NCBI RefSeq assembly: GCF_029382225.1
Contig: NZ_JARLTC010000017.1
Span: 62,001-126,000 of the forward strand
Direction: 5' to 3'
Origin: Spongiactinospora sp. TRM90649
GTDB taxonomy: Bacteria; Actinomycetota; Actinomycetes; Streptosporangiales; Streptosporangiaceae
DNA: 64,000 bases
This document shows positions 32,569 to 42,322 of this stretch, piece by piece (positions within the stretch are counted from its first letter, which is position 1; each line of letters starts with the position of its first letter). The notes below the pieces were generated by a model that was not told the origin of the DNA, did not search any database, and saw only the letters and a list, made by a program, of their open reading frames with translations. The translations under genes were made by a program, and so were the position numbers.

Positions 32569-33234
32569 ATGCTGACCAAGGAGCAGATCGTCCGGGCAGC
32601 CGTCGAGGTACTCGACGCCGAAGGCGTGAACGGGCTGAACATCCGCCGTCTGGGCACACACCTTGGGTCGGCCGCATCGGCGATGTATTACCACGTCAAG
32701 AGCAAGGACAAGTTGGTGGTCCTCGCCGCCGACCACGTGTTCGGCGAGATTCCACTGCCCGAAACCGCCGGAGTTGGATGGCGGGAAGCCGCCGCATCGC
32801 TGGCGCGTGGAGCGTACACCATGGTCGTGCGGCACTACTGGTTGATCCCGGCGATGAGCACGCACCTCATCTACGGCCCCAACAAGGCCCGCTTCGACGA
32901 GAAATCCCTGACAATCTACGAGTCGGCTGGGTTCACCCAAGCCGAGGCCGACCAGGCAGCCGCTACCGTGCTCATGTTCGTGATCGGCGCCGCGCAGGGC
33001 CACGCGGCGCAGGCAGCCTGGGAGGCGCACCTACGACGAAGCGGCGCTGACGCCGACAAAGAGCTCCAAGGGATCATGGCTGAAATAGTGGCGATCGCCC
33101 AGACCCTGCCCCGACTGCGGGCCCGCATCGACTCCGCCATGACCCCGCCTGGGGACCCGTTCGAGTTCGGACTCCAAGCACTGCTGGCCGGGCTGGAAAC
33201 GCACATCCACTCCCCGACATCGTCGGGTCCGTGA
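32569..33234 (+). CDS. TetR-family transcriptional regulator (TetR_C tetracyclin-repressor-like)
   Basis: A 221-residue TetR protein; the ATG at 32569 is preferred over one at 32503 that lies inside the operator. The helix-turn-helix reads LTKEQIVRAAVEVLDAEG and LNIRRLGTHLGSAASAMYYHVKSKDKL. The C-terminal domain is of the TetR/ActII type (LIYGPNKARFDEKSLTIYES). It probably represses the divergent membrane-protein gene. Confidence 0.93.
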   Translation: MLTKEQIVRAAVEVLDAEGVNGLNIRRLGTHLGSAASAMYYHVKSKDKLVVLAADHVFGEIPLPETAGVGWREAAASLARGAYTMVVRHYWLIPAMSTHLIYGPNKARFDEKSLTIYESAGFTQAEADQAAATVLMFVIGAAQGHAAQAAWEAHLRRSGADADKELQGIMAEIVAIAQTLPRLRARIDSAMTPPGDPFEFGLQALLAGLETHIHSPTSSGP

Positions 33235-33430
33235 CGACAGTCATGGCATCTCTATGCCGTCACCGTCGCGCGACAGCGGGCCATTCCGGCCGCTCGCCGG
33301 ATTCGCCATCCTACGGCACCGAATGCCTGCTCGGCTGACCACGACACGTCACCACCGACGTGGGCCAGAGGCGAAGACAGTCCCCCGCCAGGAGTACCCC
33401 GAACAGCGGATGATCGTCGGCTGAGCGCGG

Positions 33431-34297
33431 TCAGCTCGGACGCTGGTGCGGGACCACGGCGACCGGGCAGTTCGTGTGATGCAGGACGCCACGGCTCACC
33501 GAGCCCAGCAGCGCCGAACCGAAGCGGCCCATCTGGCGGGTGCCCACCACGACCAGATCGGCCTCCTTGGACGCGGCGCAGATGGCCGTGACCGGATGAT
33601 CGCAGACCGCCGTGATGATCGTCGGCACCCGGGGGTGACGTTCGATCCAGGGGGCCAGCTTCTCCTTGATCGTGCGCTCCCCCATGGTGAAGAGGTCGTC
33701 GAGGTACCGCGCGTAGCCGCTCGCGTAGGGGGCCAGGATCGCGGCCTGCCAGGCGAACACCACCCGCAGCCCCGCACCCCGCCGCTCCGCCTCCTCATAG
33801 GCGTACTCCAGAGCGGCCTCGGAGTGTCCCGTACCGTCGAACCCCGCCACGATCTGGCCCTGCACGCTGTCCTGGGCGCCACGGACCACGACCAGAGGGC
33901 ACACGGTGTGCCCGGCGAGCCCGTTGCCGACCGAACCGAGCAGCATGCCGACGAACCCGCCCGCCCCACGGCCGCCGACCACGATCTGCGCGGCGCGCTC
34001 GGACTCCTCGGCGAGGACGCCGACGACGGGACCGGCGACCAGGCGGGTCGTCACCTCCAGCCCCGGGGCCTGCCCGCGGGCCAGGTCGGCGGCCACGGTG
34101 AGAAGCCCCTCGCAGTAGGTGGACATCGCGGTGGGGGCCTTCGGGACGGGACGGTAGGGAAGGTCATACGCCCAGTCTTCGCAGGCGTGGACGATCCGCA
34201 GCCCGACTCCGCGCCGTACGGCGTCCTCGACCGCCCATTTGACGGCGATCGTCGCCTGCCGCGAGCCATCGGTGCCCACGGTGACATGTCCAGTCAT
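33431..34297 (-). CDS. Tandem universal stress protein
   Basis: A 288-residue protein with two USP domains. The ATP-binding signatures are VGGRGAGGFVGMLLGS in the first and VGTRQMGRFGSALLGSVS in the second, each followed by the conserved 'CPVxVV'. Both domains begin with a TVGTDGS/AGFDGTGHS loop. Tandem USPs are the most common members of the mycobacterial DosR regulon. Here it lies downstream of the P-type ATPase on the same strand and opens the anaerobiosis island. A role in hypoxic stress is inferred from family and context. Confidence 0.93.
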   Translation of the reverse strand: MTGHVTVGTDGSRQATIAVKWAVEDAVRRGVGLRIVHACEDWAYDLPYRPVPKAPTAMSTYCEGLLTVAADLARGQAPGLEVTTRLVAGPVVGVLAEESERAAQIVVGGRGAGGFVGMLLGSVGNGLAGHTVCPLVVVRGAQDSVQGQIVAGFDGTGHSEAALEYAYEEAERRGAGLRVVFAWQAAILAPYASGYARYLDDLFTMGERTIKEKLAPWIERHPRVPTIITAVCDHPVTAICAASKEADLVVVGTRQMGRFGSALLGSVSRGVLHHTNCPVAVVPHQRPS

Positions 34298-34334
34298 CTC
34301 AGTCCCCCGAATGCGATGCCCAGCACTCCGTTAG

Positions 34335-37097
34335 CTACCCACACCCGCTCACCTGGGAACTCCGTGCCTTCCTGCGACGGACCAGGTGGCGCCTGACCTC
34401 GTCCGCGCCCCACACGACAAAGGGGTACGGCAGGAGCAGCGCAAGGTCGACAGGCGGCAAGGCGGCGGTGCCGAGCAGGGCCTGGAAGGGCGGAAGGTAG
34501 ACGAACCCGGCGGCGAGCAGGAGGCCACCGGCTATGCCCGCCAGCAGGTAGCGGTTGGACAGCACGCCCACCGACCGCAGTGCGGCGTGCTCGGTCCGGA
34601 CGGCGAAGGCCGTGCCGACCTGGCCGGCGATCATGCCGAGAAAAGCCATGGTGGTCGCCTGGCGATACGCGTGATGCAAAGGCGTTCCCGGGCCCGTCGG
34701 CGCTCCGGGATACCACCCCGCCCGGATGAGGACATAGAAGAAGCCGCAAAGCTGCAGGACGGCCACTATGGCGCCGAGGAAGAACCAAGCCCGCAGCAGC
34801 ATCGAGCGGCGGATGACTCCCTCGGTCCTCGGCCGGGGCGGACGGTTCATGATCCCGGGTTCGGCCGGCTCACGACTCAGCGCCAGTGCCGGAAACGTCT
34901 CGGTGCCCACGTCGAAGGCGAGGATCTGCATGATCGTCAGCGGCAACGGCACCAGCCCCCCGCCCAGCGCGAAGACGGCGAAGGCCACGACCTCGGGTGT
35001 CGCGTGCGCGAAGATGTAGACGATGAACTTGCGCACGTTGTCGTAGATGCGCCGCCCCGCCTCCACGGCGACCACGAGAGAGGCGAAGTTGTCGTCGGTG
35101 AGCACCATGGTGGCGGCCTCCCTGGCGACGTCCGTGCCGGAACGCCCCATGGCGACCCCGATGTCGGCGCTGCGCAGGGCGGGGGCGTCGTTGACACCGT
35201 CACCGGTCATCGCCACGACGTGCCCCTGCTCGCGCAGGGCATCGGCGATGTGCAGTTTCGCCTCGGGTGATGCCCTGGCGAAAAGGATTTCCGGCTCGTC
35301 CCGCACCAGGTCGCCGATCTGCCGCTCGGTCAGCCGGTCGAGCTCGGCCCCGGTGACGATCCGGGGATGGTCGCCCACGATGCCGACGCGCCTGGCGATG
35401 GCGGCGGCCGTCAGCGGGTGGTCGCCGGTGATCACGATGATCCGGATTCCGGCCGTCCTGCATCGGGAGACGGCGTCGGCCACCTCGGGGCGCGGCGGAT
35501 CCAGCATGGTCACCAGGCCGACGAAGCACAGGTCGCGTTCCGCGTCAGCGCGACGGTGCGGCGGCTCCTCCCCGGCGGGTATGGTCCGTTCGGCGAGGGC
35601 CAGGACCCGAAGCCCCTTGGAGGCGAACTCGACGACCTTGCGGGAGATGACGTCGTGATCGTGTTCACTCAGAAGTGAGACGCGCCCTCCCGCGTCGAGG
35701 AAGGTCGCGCATCTGGGCAGCAGCGCCTCGGGGGCGCCTTTGGTGTGCACGGCGACGGACTCGCCGTGCTGATCCACGGTCGACATCAGTTTGAGCTGGG
35801 GATCGAAGTGGAACTGCCAGCGGCGCGCGGCCTCCCGCCGCGCCGGGTCGGGATCGGCTCCCAGTTCGCGGGCGGCCAGCAGCACCGCCGCTTCGGTCGG
35901 ATCGCCGACGAGCCGGCCGTCCGGCTCGCGGCGGGCGTTGTTGCAGGCCATGGCGATCAGGGCCGCCGATCGCAGGCAACCGCCCGGCGGGGTCGGCGGC
36001 GAGTCCTGGTCAGCGTCGAACTCCCGAGTCTCCGCCAGGGTCCAGACGGCCGTCGGTCGCATGCGGTTCTCGGTGAGGGTGCCCGTCTTGTCGGTGCAGA
36101 TGACATCCGTGGACCCGAGGGTCTCCACCGCACTCAGCCGCTTGACCAGGGCCCCGCGCGCGGCGAGGGCCTTCACCGCCACCGCCAGTGCCAGCGTGAT
36201 GACGGGCAGCAGCCCCTCCGGGACCATCCCGGCCAGCAATCCGGCCGCGAAGACCAGGGAGTCGACCGGAGGCAGGTGCGCGCTGAAGACGGCCAGCGGG
36301 ACGAACGCCGCCGCCAGTGCCACCGAGGCCGCGGCGATGAGCCATGCGGCCCGCCTGACCTGTCGTTCGAGCGGACTGGGTTCCTGTTCGCCCCGTTCGG
36401 ACAGAGCCGCGATGCGGCCGAGTTCGGTCGCCATACCCGTGGCGAACACCACCCCGCGCGCCTCGCCGCCCGTGCACGCCGTACCGCTGAAGACCAGGTC
36501 GTGCGCGCTCAGCGGAGGCACCCCGACGTCCTGTTCGGCGGCCGAGCGCAGGGTGGGGACGGACTCTCCGGTCAACGCGGCCATGTCCACTTCGACGGCG
36601 CCCGAAAGCAGCCGTACGTCGGCCGCGACCTTATCGCCCTCCGCGATGACGACGATGTCGCCCGGCACCAGTTCGGTCGCGTCGATCTCACTGACTTTGC
36701 CGTCGCGTACCGCTTTCGCGCGTTGGGGGATGTACTCCGCCAGCGCCTCCACCGCCCGTTCGGCCTGGAGCTCCTGCGCGAAGGCGAAGGCGGCGTTCAG
36801 CACGATGATCGTGACGACGGCCGCCGCGACCACCTTCGATCCGACGATCAGCAGCAGTGCCGCGGCCACCCACAACAGCACGGCCAGTGGATGAGTCAGC
36901 TGGCGGGCCAGCTCGCGCGGCAGTCGCCGGGCACCGCGCCTGCGCAGTTCGTTGGGGCCGAATTGGAGCAGCCGCCGCCGCGCCTCCATGCCGGAAAGCC
37001 CTCGCGACGAGGTGCGCAGATCCCGAAGGAGCGACTCGGCCGCCTCCTCGGGGTCCACTCCCGGGGGGTCGGCCCATGACCGGTGCCGGCTGCGCAT
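34335..37097 (-). CDS. P2-type cation-transporting ATPase (CtpF-like)
   Basis: A 920-residue P-type ATPase. The ATG at 37097 follows a G-rich site; a GTG at 37163 is an alternative. The N-terminus is of the 'cation ATPase N' type (GLSGMEARRRLLQFGPNEL). The key motifs are all present: LTGESVPT, the phosphorylated Asp in ICTDKTGTLTENRM, TKGAPEALLPR, ITGDHPLTAAAIA and MTGDGVNDAPALRSADIGVAMG. M4 carries PEGLLP. Ten helices are expected. It resembles Ca/Mn/Na-type exporters; mycobacterial CtpF, its closest match by type, is DosR-regulated. It is divergent from the hydrogenase operon. Confidence 0.92.
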   Translation of the reverse strand: MRSRHRSWADPPGVDPEEAAESLLRDLRTSSRGLSGMEARRRLLQFGPNELRRRGARRLPRELARQLTHPLAVLLWVAAALLLIVGSKVVAAAVVTIIVLNAAFAFAQELQAERAVEALAEYIPQRAKAVRDGKVSEIDATELVPGDIVVIAEGDKVAADVRLLSGAVEVDMAALTGESVPTLRSAAEQDVGVPPLSAHDLVFSGTACTGGEARGVVFATGMATELGRIAALSERGEQEPSPLERQVRRAAWLIAAASVALAAAFVPLAVFSAHLPPVDSLVFAAGLLAGMVPEGLLPVITLALAVAVKALAARGALVKRLSAVETLGSTDVICTDKTGTLTENRMRPTAVWTLAETREFDADQDSPPTPPGGCLRSAALIAMACNNARREPDGRLVGDPTEAAVLLAARELGADPDPARREAARRWQFHFDPQLKLMSTVDQHGESVAVHTKGAPEALLPRCATFLDAGGRVSLLSEHDHDVISRKVVEFASKGLRVLALAERTIPAGEEPPHRRADAERDLCFVGLVTMLDPPRPEVADAVSRCRTAGIRIIVITGDHPLTAAAIARRVGIVGDHPRIVTGAELDRLTERQIGDLVRDEPEILFARASPEAKLHIADALREQGHVVAMTGDGVNDAPALRSADIGVAMGRSGTDVAREAATMVLTDDNFASLVVAVEAGRRIYDNVRKFIVYIFAHATPEVVAFAVFALGGGLVPLPLTIMQILAFDVGTETFPALALSREPAEPGIMNRPPRPRTEGVIRRSMLLRAWFFLGAIVAVLQLCGFFYVLIRAGWYPGAPTGPGTPLHHAYRQATTMAFLGMIAGQVGTAFAVRTEHAALRSVGVLSNRYLLAGIAGGLLLAAGFVYLPPFQALLGTAALPPVDLALLLPYPFVVWGADEVRRHLVRRRKARSSQVSGCG

Positions 37098-37283
37098 CGC
37101 GAATCGCCCCCGCCGTACACCGTGCAGAACATCGCGGTCTCTTGTATCGCCCCGCGCAATCACGGAGAATCCCTCAGCGACCCCTTGGAAGCGTCAAAGC
37201 TTCGAATCACCGCAGGTCACCGCATCCAGACTGGCCGAACAGGGAATACCGAAGCCGTTGTCCGAAGGCGGAGGGGGCCGCTC

Positions 37284-38357
37284 GTGGAGACCGTCGTGAC
37301 ACCGTCGATCCAGCCGCTCATCGAGGCGCTGCTGTCGGCGGGATATGCCGTGGTGGGTCCGACCGTCAGGTCCGGGGCGATCCGGATGGCAGAGCTGTCC
37401 TCGGCCGCGGAACTACCGGCCGGGGTCACGGACGTGCAGGAGCCCGGCCGCTACGGTTTGACGGCGAGCGGCGACGACATGCTGTTCGGTTTCGCGGCCA
37501 GTCCCGACTCGGCCAAGCGCTACACTCAGCCGCCGCGGCAGCCGCTGGTCCGGACGCACGGTGAGGACTTCGAGGAGGACCAGCCCGAACCCCCCAGAAT
37601 CGCACTGCTGGGGATCCGTGCCTGCGATCTGGCCGCCATCGGCGTGCAGGACCGGGTCTTCCTTGGGGGAAGACATCCCGACCCCGTCTACCGCAAAAGG
37701 CGCGAGGCGCTGTTCCTCGTCGCGGTCAACTGCGCGGTGCCCGGGGGCACCTGTTTCTGCGCCTCCATGGGCACCGGTCCCAGGGCCATGAGCCACTACG
37801 ACCTGGCCCTGACGGAACTGTCGGCGCCGCACCGGTTCCTGATCGAGACGGGAAGCGAACGCGGCGCCGAGATCATCGCGCGCATCCCCACCGGCGGCGC
37901 CACGGACGCCGACGTGGAAGCCGCACGGGAGGTCTCCCGGACGGCGACCGCCCGCATGGGACGCCACGTGGACACCGAGGGAATCCAGGACTGGCTCCCC
38001 GCCGCCCACGACCACCCACGCTGGACGGACGTGGCGGCACGCTGCCTGAGCTGCACCAACTGCACGATGGCCTGCCCCACCTGCTTCTGCAGCACGGTCG
38101 AGGACGTCACCGACCTCACCGGAGAGGTCGTCGAACGCTCCGAACGCTGGGACTCGTGCTTCACCCTGGACTTCTCCGAGGTCAGCGGCACCCACGTGCG
38201 CGGGTCGGGACTCGCCCGCTACCGGCAGTGGCTGACCCACAAGTTCGCGACCTGGTACGACCAGTTCGGCATGTCGGGGTGCGTGGGCTGCGGCCGATGC
38301 ATCACCTGGTGCCCGACCGGCATCGACGTCACCGAGGAACTGGCGTGCATCCGATGA
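37284..38357 (+). CDS. hydB: [NiFe]-hydrogenase beta subunit, 4Fe-4S ferredoxin-like (group 3b type)
   Basis: A 357-residue iron-sulfur subunit. The GTG at 37284 has GGAGGGGG upstream. Near the C-terminus it holds two cluster motifs, CLSCTNCTMACPTCFC and CVGCGRCITWCPTGI. The N-terminal domain is that of the sulfhydrogenase beta family (IALLGIRACDLAAIGVQDRVF). In the family it carries electrons between the hydrogenase module and the NAD(P) subunit. First of four overlapping genes in the order beta-gamma-delta-alpha, as in Pyrococcus hydBGDA and the mycobacterial Hyh enzyme. Confidence 0.92.
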   Translation: METVVTPSIQPLIEALLSAGYAVVGPTVRSGAIRMAELSSAAELPAGVTDVQEPGRYGLTASGDDMLFGFAASPDSAKRYTQPPRQPLVRTHGEDFEEDQPEPPRIALLGIRACDLAAIGVQDRVFLGGRHPDPVYRKRREALFLVAVNCAVPGGTCFCASMGTGPRAMSHYDLALTELSAPHRFLIETGSERGAEIIARIPTGGATDADVEAAREVSRTATARMGRHVDTEGIQDWLPAAHDHPRWTDVAARCLSCTNCTMACPTCFCSTVEDVTDLTGEVVERSERWDSCFTLDFSEVSGTHVRGSGLARYRQWLTHKFATWYDQFGMSGCVGCGRCITWCPTGIDVTEELACIR

Positions 38358-39160
38358 CGCCGCTGCCGTACCGGGTGCGGTCACGCCGTCCGGTGCGGGC
38401 CGACACGGTCAGCCTGACGCTGGCCCCCGTCGAAGGCGCGTGCCCGCCGTTCCTGCCGGGCCAGTTCACGATGATCTACGCGAGGGGCGTGGGCGAGATC
38501 CCGGTGTCGATCAGCGGGTGGGCCCGTTCGGGCGGCTACCAGCAGACGATCCGAGCAGTGGGGGCGGTCAGCCGCGCTCTGTGCCATGCCCGTCGCGGTG
38601 ACCTCGTCGGACTCCGGGGACCCTACGGCACCGCTTGGGACGTACCGGGCGCGGCCGGGATGGACGTCATCGTCGCGGCGGGCGGGCTCGGGCTGGCGGC
38701 ACTGCGGCCCGTCGTCCGGGAACTGGCCGCGCGCCGTTCGCGCTACGGCCGGGTCAGCCTGATCGTCGGCACCCGGACTCCGATGACGTTGCTCTACCCG
38801 CGTGAGCTGGACGCCTGGCGGCGCGCGGGGATCGACGTCCAGGTGATCGTGGACCACCCCGACCACGCCTGGGAGGGGCCCGTCGGCATGGTCACCGCGC
38901 TCGTCGGCCGGATCGTCTTCGAGCCGCGCCGTACCGCCGCCTACGTGTGCGGGCCCGAGGTGATGATGCGCGCCATCGCCGCCGACCTGGTGCGACGCGG
39001 CGTGTCACCCGCGAGGGTGGCGATGTCGCTGGAGCGCAACATGAAGTGCGGTGTCGGCCGCTGCGGTCACTGCCAGCTCGGACCACTGCTGCTGTGCCTC
39101 GACGGCCCCGTGGTCACGTACGACCGGGCGGCCGCTCTGCTCTCGGTGAGCGAGCTGTGA
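38354..39160 (+). CDS. hydG: Hydrogenase gamma subunit, FAD/NAD(P)-binding
   Basis: A 268-residue flavoprotein; the ATG at 38354 overlaps the previous stop (ATGA). The N-terminal FAD domain (FLPGQFTMIYARGVGEIPVSIS) and NAD(P) domain (IVAAGGLGLAALRPVVRELA, AYVCGPEVMM) are of the ferredoxin-NADP reductase type. The C-terminal CGVGRCGHCQLGPLLLCLDG is the 2Fe-2S cysteine cluster typical of sulfhydrogenase gamma and DHOD-K. It couples hydrogen oxidation or evolution to NADP(H). Confidence 0.92.
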   Translation: MTPLPYRVRSRRPVRADTVSLTLAPVEGACPPFLPGQFTMIYARGVGEIPVSISGWARSGGYQQTIRAVGAVSRALCHARRGDLVGLRGPYGTAWDVPGAAGMDVIVAAGGLGLAALRPVVRELAARRSRYGRVSLIVGTRTPMTLLYPRELDAWRRAGIDVQVIVDHPDHAWEGPVGMVTALVGRIVFEPRRTAAYVCGPEVMMRAIAADLVRRGVSPARVAMSLERNMKCGVGRCGHCQLGPLLLCLDGPVVTYDRAAALLSVSEL

Positions 39161-39969
39161 AACGGACCGCGCCAGGTGCGACACCCCGGCTGGCGGTGTG
39201 GAAGTTCGCCTCCTGCGACGGCTGCCAGCTCACCCTGCTCGACTGCGAGGAGGACCTGCTGCCACTGGCGTCCGCCATGGACATCGCCTACTTCCTGGAG
39301 GCGTCGAGCGCCGTCGGGCCGGGCCCCTACGACCTGTCGCTGGTGGAAGGTTCGATCACCACGCCGCAGGACGCGCAGCGTATTCAGCACGTGCGCCGTG
39401 TCTCGCGGCGGCTGGTCACGATCGGGGCCTGTGCCACGGCGGGTGGTGTCCAGGCGCTGCGCGACTTCGCCGACGTGCGGGAGTTCGCGGCCGTCGTGTA
39501 CGCCGCCCCGGAGTACATCGCCACGCTCGACCGCTCAACTCCGATATCCGCCCACGTACCGGTCGACTTCGAACTTCGCGGATGCCCGATCGACAAACGG
39601 CAGCTCATCGAGGTCATCACCGCGTTCCTGGCCGGTCGGCGTCCCGTCGTCCCAGGTCACAGCGTGTGCGTCGAGTGCAAGATCCGCGGCAATGTCTGCG
39701 TTCTGGTGGCGCACGGCACGCCCTGCCTCGGCCCGGTCACCCAGGCGGGCTGCGGCGCGCTCTGCCCGGCCAGCGACCGGGGCTGCTACGGCTGCTTCGG
39801 CCCCACCGAGACGCCCAACAGCAGGGCCCTGGACGCCCGGCTGCGGGAACTGGGCATGAGCGATGCCGATCTGGTGCGTGTCTACCGCACCTTCAACGCA
39901 ACCGAGGAGCCGTTCCTCCGCGCGTCGGAAGAAGCCGAAGAGGCAGTGGGGACCGAAGGTGACGCATAA
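39157..39969 (+). CDS. hydD: Hydrogenase delta (small) subunit
   Basis: A 270-residue small subunit; the GTG at 39157 overlaps the preceding stop. The proximal-cluster ligands are at SCDGCQLTLLDC (Cys20, Cys23), TIGACATAGG and FELRGCPIDK. Two further clusters sit in the CVECKIRGNVCVLV and CLGPVTQAGCGALCPASDRGCYGC region. It relays electrons from the NiFe site. There is no twin-arginine signal, so the enzyme is cytoplasmic, as expected for group 3b. Confidence 0.93.
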   Translation: MKRTAPGATPRLAVWKFASCDGCQLTLLDCEEDLLPLASAMDIAYFLEASSAVGPGPYDLSLVEGSITTPQDAQRIQHVRRVSRRLVTIGACATAGGVQALRDFADVREFAAVVYAAPEYIATLDRSTPISAHVPVDFELRGCPIDKRQLIEVITAFLAGRRPVVPGHSVCVECKIRGNVCVLVAHGTPCLGPVTQAGCGALCPASDRGCYGCFGPTETPNSRALDARLRELGMSDADLVRVYRTFNATEEPFLRASEEAEEAVGTEGDA

Positions 39970-41248
39970 GACGATCCGGCTCGGCGGGCTCGCCCGGGTC
40001 GAGGGGGAAGGCACACTGCTGGTACGCGCCCGCGACGGGCGTGTCACCGACCTGGAACTGCGCGTCTACGAACCACCGCGCTTCTTCGAGGCGTTGCTGC
40101 GCGGCCGGTCCTACAGCGAGCCGCCGGACATCACGGCCCGCATCTGCGGCATCTGCCCTGTGGCGTACCAGATGAGCGCTTGTCAGGCCATCGAGGCGGC
40201 CTGTGGGGTTGAGGTGACGGGACCGCTCCGCGACCTGCGCCTGCTGCTGTACTACGGCGAATGGATCGAGTCGCACACCCTGCACATCTTCCTCATGCAC
40301 GCACCCGACTTCCTGGGATTCGACAGCGGCTTCGCGATGGCCACGTCTCACCGGGAACACCTGGAGCGCGGCCTGGCTCTCAAGAAGGCGGGCAACGACC
40401 TGGTGGCGGCTCTGGGCGGTCGCGCCATCCACCCGGTCAACGTGCGCCTGGGGGGCTTCTATCGGGTGCCCCACCCCCGGGAACTGATACCGGTGGCGGA
40501 AGGGCTGCGGCGGGCGCGCGAACACGCCCTGGCCACCGCCGCCTGGGTGGCCGCCTTCGACTTCCCCGATGTGGAGTACGACTACCGGTTCTTCGCCCTT
40601 AGGCATCCGCAGGAGTACGCCATCCTGTCGGGCAGACCGACGATCAGTGATGGCACCAGCTTCGACCTGTGGGAATGGCCCACACGGGTGGTGGAGGAGC
40701 AGGTGTCGTACTCGACGGCGCGCAAGGCCCGGCTGGATGGCGCACCCGGCTATCTGGTCGGCGCGCTCGCCCGGTACGCGATCAACTTCGACCGGCTTTC
40801 GCCGCTGGCCAAGGCGACCGCGCGGGACGCGGGCCTGGACGGCGTCTGCCGCAACCCGTTCCAGAGCATCGTGGTCCGGGCGGTAGAGGTCGTGCACGCC
40901 TGCGACGAGGCACTGCGGATCATCGAGGGCTACACCGAGCCGGATGCGCCCGCCGTACCCGTCGAGCCCGTCCCGGGCGTCGGGCACGGCGCGTCGGAGG
41001 CACCGCGCGGGGTGCTCTACCACCGCTACCGTCTCGACGCGGACGGCCTGATCGGCGAAGCCGACATCGTGCCACCGACCTCGCAGAACCAGACCCGCAT
41101 CGAGTTGGACCTGCGCGAACTCATCGGACCCCGGCTCGACCTCCCCCTCCCCGAGCTGACCGGGCTGTGCGAACGCGCGATACGCAACCACGATCCCTGC
41201 ATCTCATGCTCGGCCCATTTCCTCGACCTGCGCCTCGATGCCCGCTGA
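39959..41248 (+). CDS. hydA: Hydrogenase alpha (large, NiFe) subunit
   Basis: A 429-residue catalytic subunit; the GTG at 39959 overlaps the delta gene. Nickel ligands are complete: RICGICPVAYQ (Cys63, Cys66) and DPCISC (Cys414, Cys417). The C-terminal tail after His420 (FLDLRLDAR) would be removed on maturation, and the protease gene follows directly. The VEGEGTLLV and FEALLRGR segments are of the group 3 type. It catalyses reversible H2 oxidation linked to NADP(H). Accessory hyp genes are not in the window. Confidence 0.94.
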   Translation: MTHKTIRLGGLARVEGEGTLLVRARDGRVTDLELRVYEPPRFFEALLRGRSYSEPPDITARICGICPVAYQMSACQAIEAACGVEVTGPLRDLRLLLYYGEWIESHTLHIFLMHAPDFLGFDSGFAMATSHREHLERGLALKKAGNDLVAALGGRAIHPVNVRLGGFYRVPHPRELIPVAEGLRRAREHALATAAWVAAFDFPDVEYDYRFFALRHPQEYAILSGRPTISDGTSFDLWEWPTRVVEEQVSYSTARKARLDGAPGYLVGALARYAINFDRLSPLAKATARDAGLDGVCRNPFQSIVVRAVEVVHACDEALRIIEGYTEPDAPAVPVEPVPGVGHGASEAPRGVLYHRYRLDADGLIGEADIVPPTSQNQTRIELDLRELIGPRLDLPLPELTGLCERAIRNHDPCISCSAHFLDLRLDAR

Positions 41249-41693
41249 AAGGGTGGTCATCGGGCTCGGCAGCGACGCCCGCGGCGACGACGCGGCCGGA
41301 CTGGAGGTGGTCCGGCGACTGCTGGTGCGGGCGCCGGCAGGGGTGCTCATCACGGAGAGCTCCGGCGACCCGATGCACCTGATCAGCACGTGGAGCGGCA
41401 CCCGGCTGGCGATCGTGATCGACGCCGTCTCCTCGGGAGCGCCGCCCGGCACCGTCCACCACGACATCGACCCCCGCCGCGCCCAGCTCCGGCGCGGCAG
41501 TACGCACGCACTGGGCCTGACCGACGCCCTCGACCTGGCCACCGCGCTCGGCCTGCTCCCCGGCCGGCTGCTCGTATACGGCATCGAGGGCGGTGACTTC
41601 TCCGTGCAGGGCCCCATCACTCCGCCGGTACGCACGGCGATCCGCGAAACGGCGGTCGCCATCCGCGCGAGGCTGAACGACGCCGCGGGGTGA
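41238..41693 (+). CDS. Hydrogenase maturation protease
   Basis: A 151-residue HycI/HyaD-type endopeptidase, overlapping the large-subunit gene by 11 bases. VIGLGSDARGDDAAGLEVVRRL is the conserved start with the metal-sensing Asp. An IVIDAVSSGAPPGTVH segment carries the second Asp, and STHALGLTDAL the His region. It cleaves the C-terminal peptide of the large subunit after nickel insertion. Its coupling to hydA says it serves this enzyme. Confidence 0.93.
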   Translation: MPAERVVIGLGSDARGDDAAGLEVVRRLLVRAPAGVLITESSGDPMHLISTWSGTRLAIVIDAVSSGAPPGTVHHDIDPRRAQLRRGSTHALGLTDALDLATALGLLPGRLLVYGIEGGDFSVQGPITPPVRTAIRETAVAIRARLNDAAG

Positions 41694-41725
41694 CCCCGAT
41701 GACGCTCGTCATCGGGAATCGAAGA

Positions 41726-42322
41726 TCAGCCGGTGTGTTCCACGCGCACGACGCCCGGCACGGTCTGGGTGAGAAGATCGGCGATGACGTCGACACGATC
41801 CGCGGCATGCCCGTGCAGGCGGGCGATGCCCTCCCGCACGTCGACCTGCCAGCCCGGCCCCGACGGATAGTGCTCACGCAGCACCGCCACCACGTCGTCG
41901 CGCAGTTCGTCATCGGAACGCGCCAGCATGCCCAGCACGTCGTGGCGGCTGACGATCCCGGCCACACGTTCGCCGCTGAGCACGGGGACGCTCTTGATCC
42001 GCTCAGTGATCATGATGTTGATGAGATCGACGATGTCCGTCGTCTCGATCACGGTCACCACATCACGGTTCATCACCTCCGCGACCCGCCGGGGTGGGCG
42101 CGTGCCGGCCGGATGTACCGGGACGGCGTGAGCGCGCGGGTCCGGCTCGAACTCGCCGCCGAGCAGGTCCAGTTCGCTGACGATACCGATCAGGTCACCG
42201 GCGTCGTTCACCACTGGCGCGGCAGTGATGCCGTGACGATAGAGCACCCGGACTGCATGGCGGATCGCGTCATCGCGGTGGAGCATGATGACCTGCGTGG
42301 TCATCACTTCACGAACCAGCAT
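41726..42322 (-). CDS. CBS-pair plus BON-domain protein
   Basis: A 198-residue protein. The ATG at 42322 is preferred because GGAGG lies six bases upstream. Two CBS motifs cover residues about 1-125 (VREVMTTQVIMLHRDDAIRHAV and VAEVMNRDVVTVIETTD). A C-terminal BON-like domain follows (GWQVDVREGIARLHGHAAD ... VPGVVRVEHTG). The order CBS-CBS-BON recurs in the gene at 43109, so the two are paralogues. Mycobacterial CBS proteins such as Hrp1 are strongly induced by DosR. A nucleotide-sensing role is likely. Confidence 0.9.
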   Translation of the reverse strand: MLVREVMTTQVIMLHRDDAIRHAVRVLYRHGITAAPVVNDAGDLIGIVSELDLLGGEFEPDPRAHAVPVHPAGTRPPRRVAEVMNRDVVTVIETTDIVDLINIMITERIKSVPVLSGERVAGIVSRHDVLGMLARSDDELRDDVVAVLREHYPSGPGWQVDVREGIARLHGHAADRVDVIADLLTQTVPGVVRVEHTG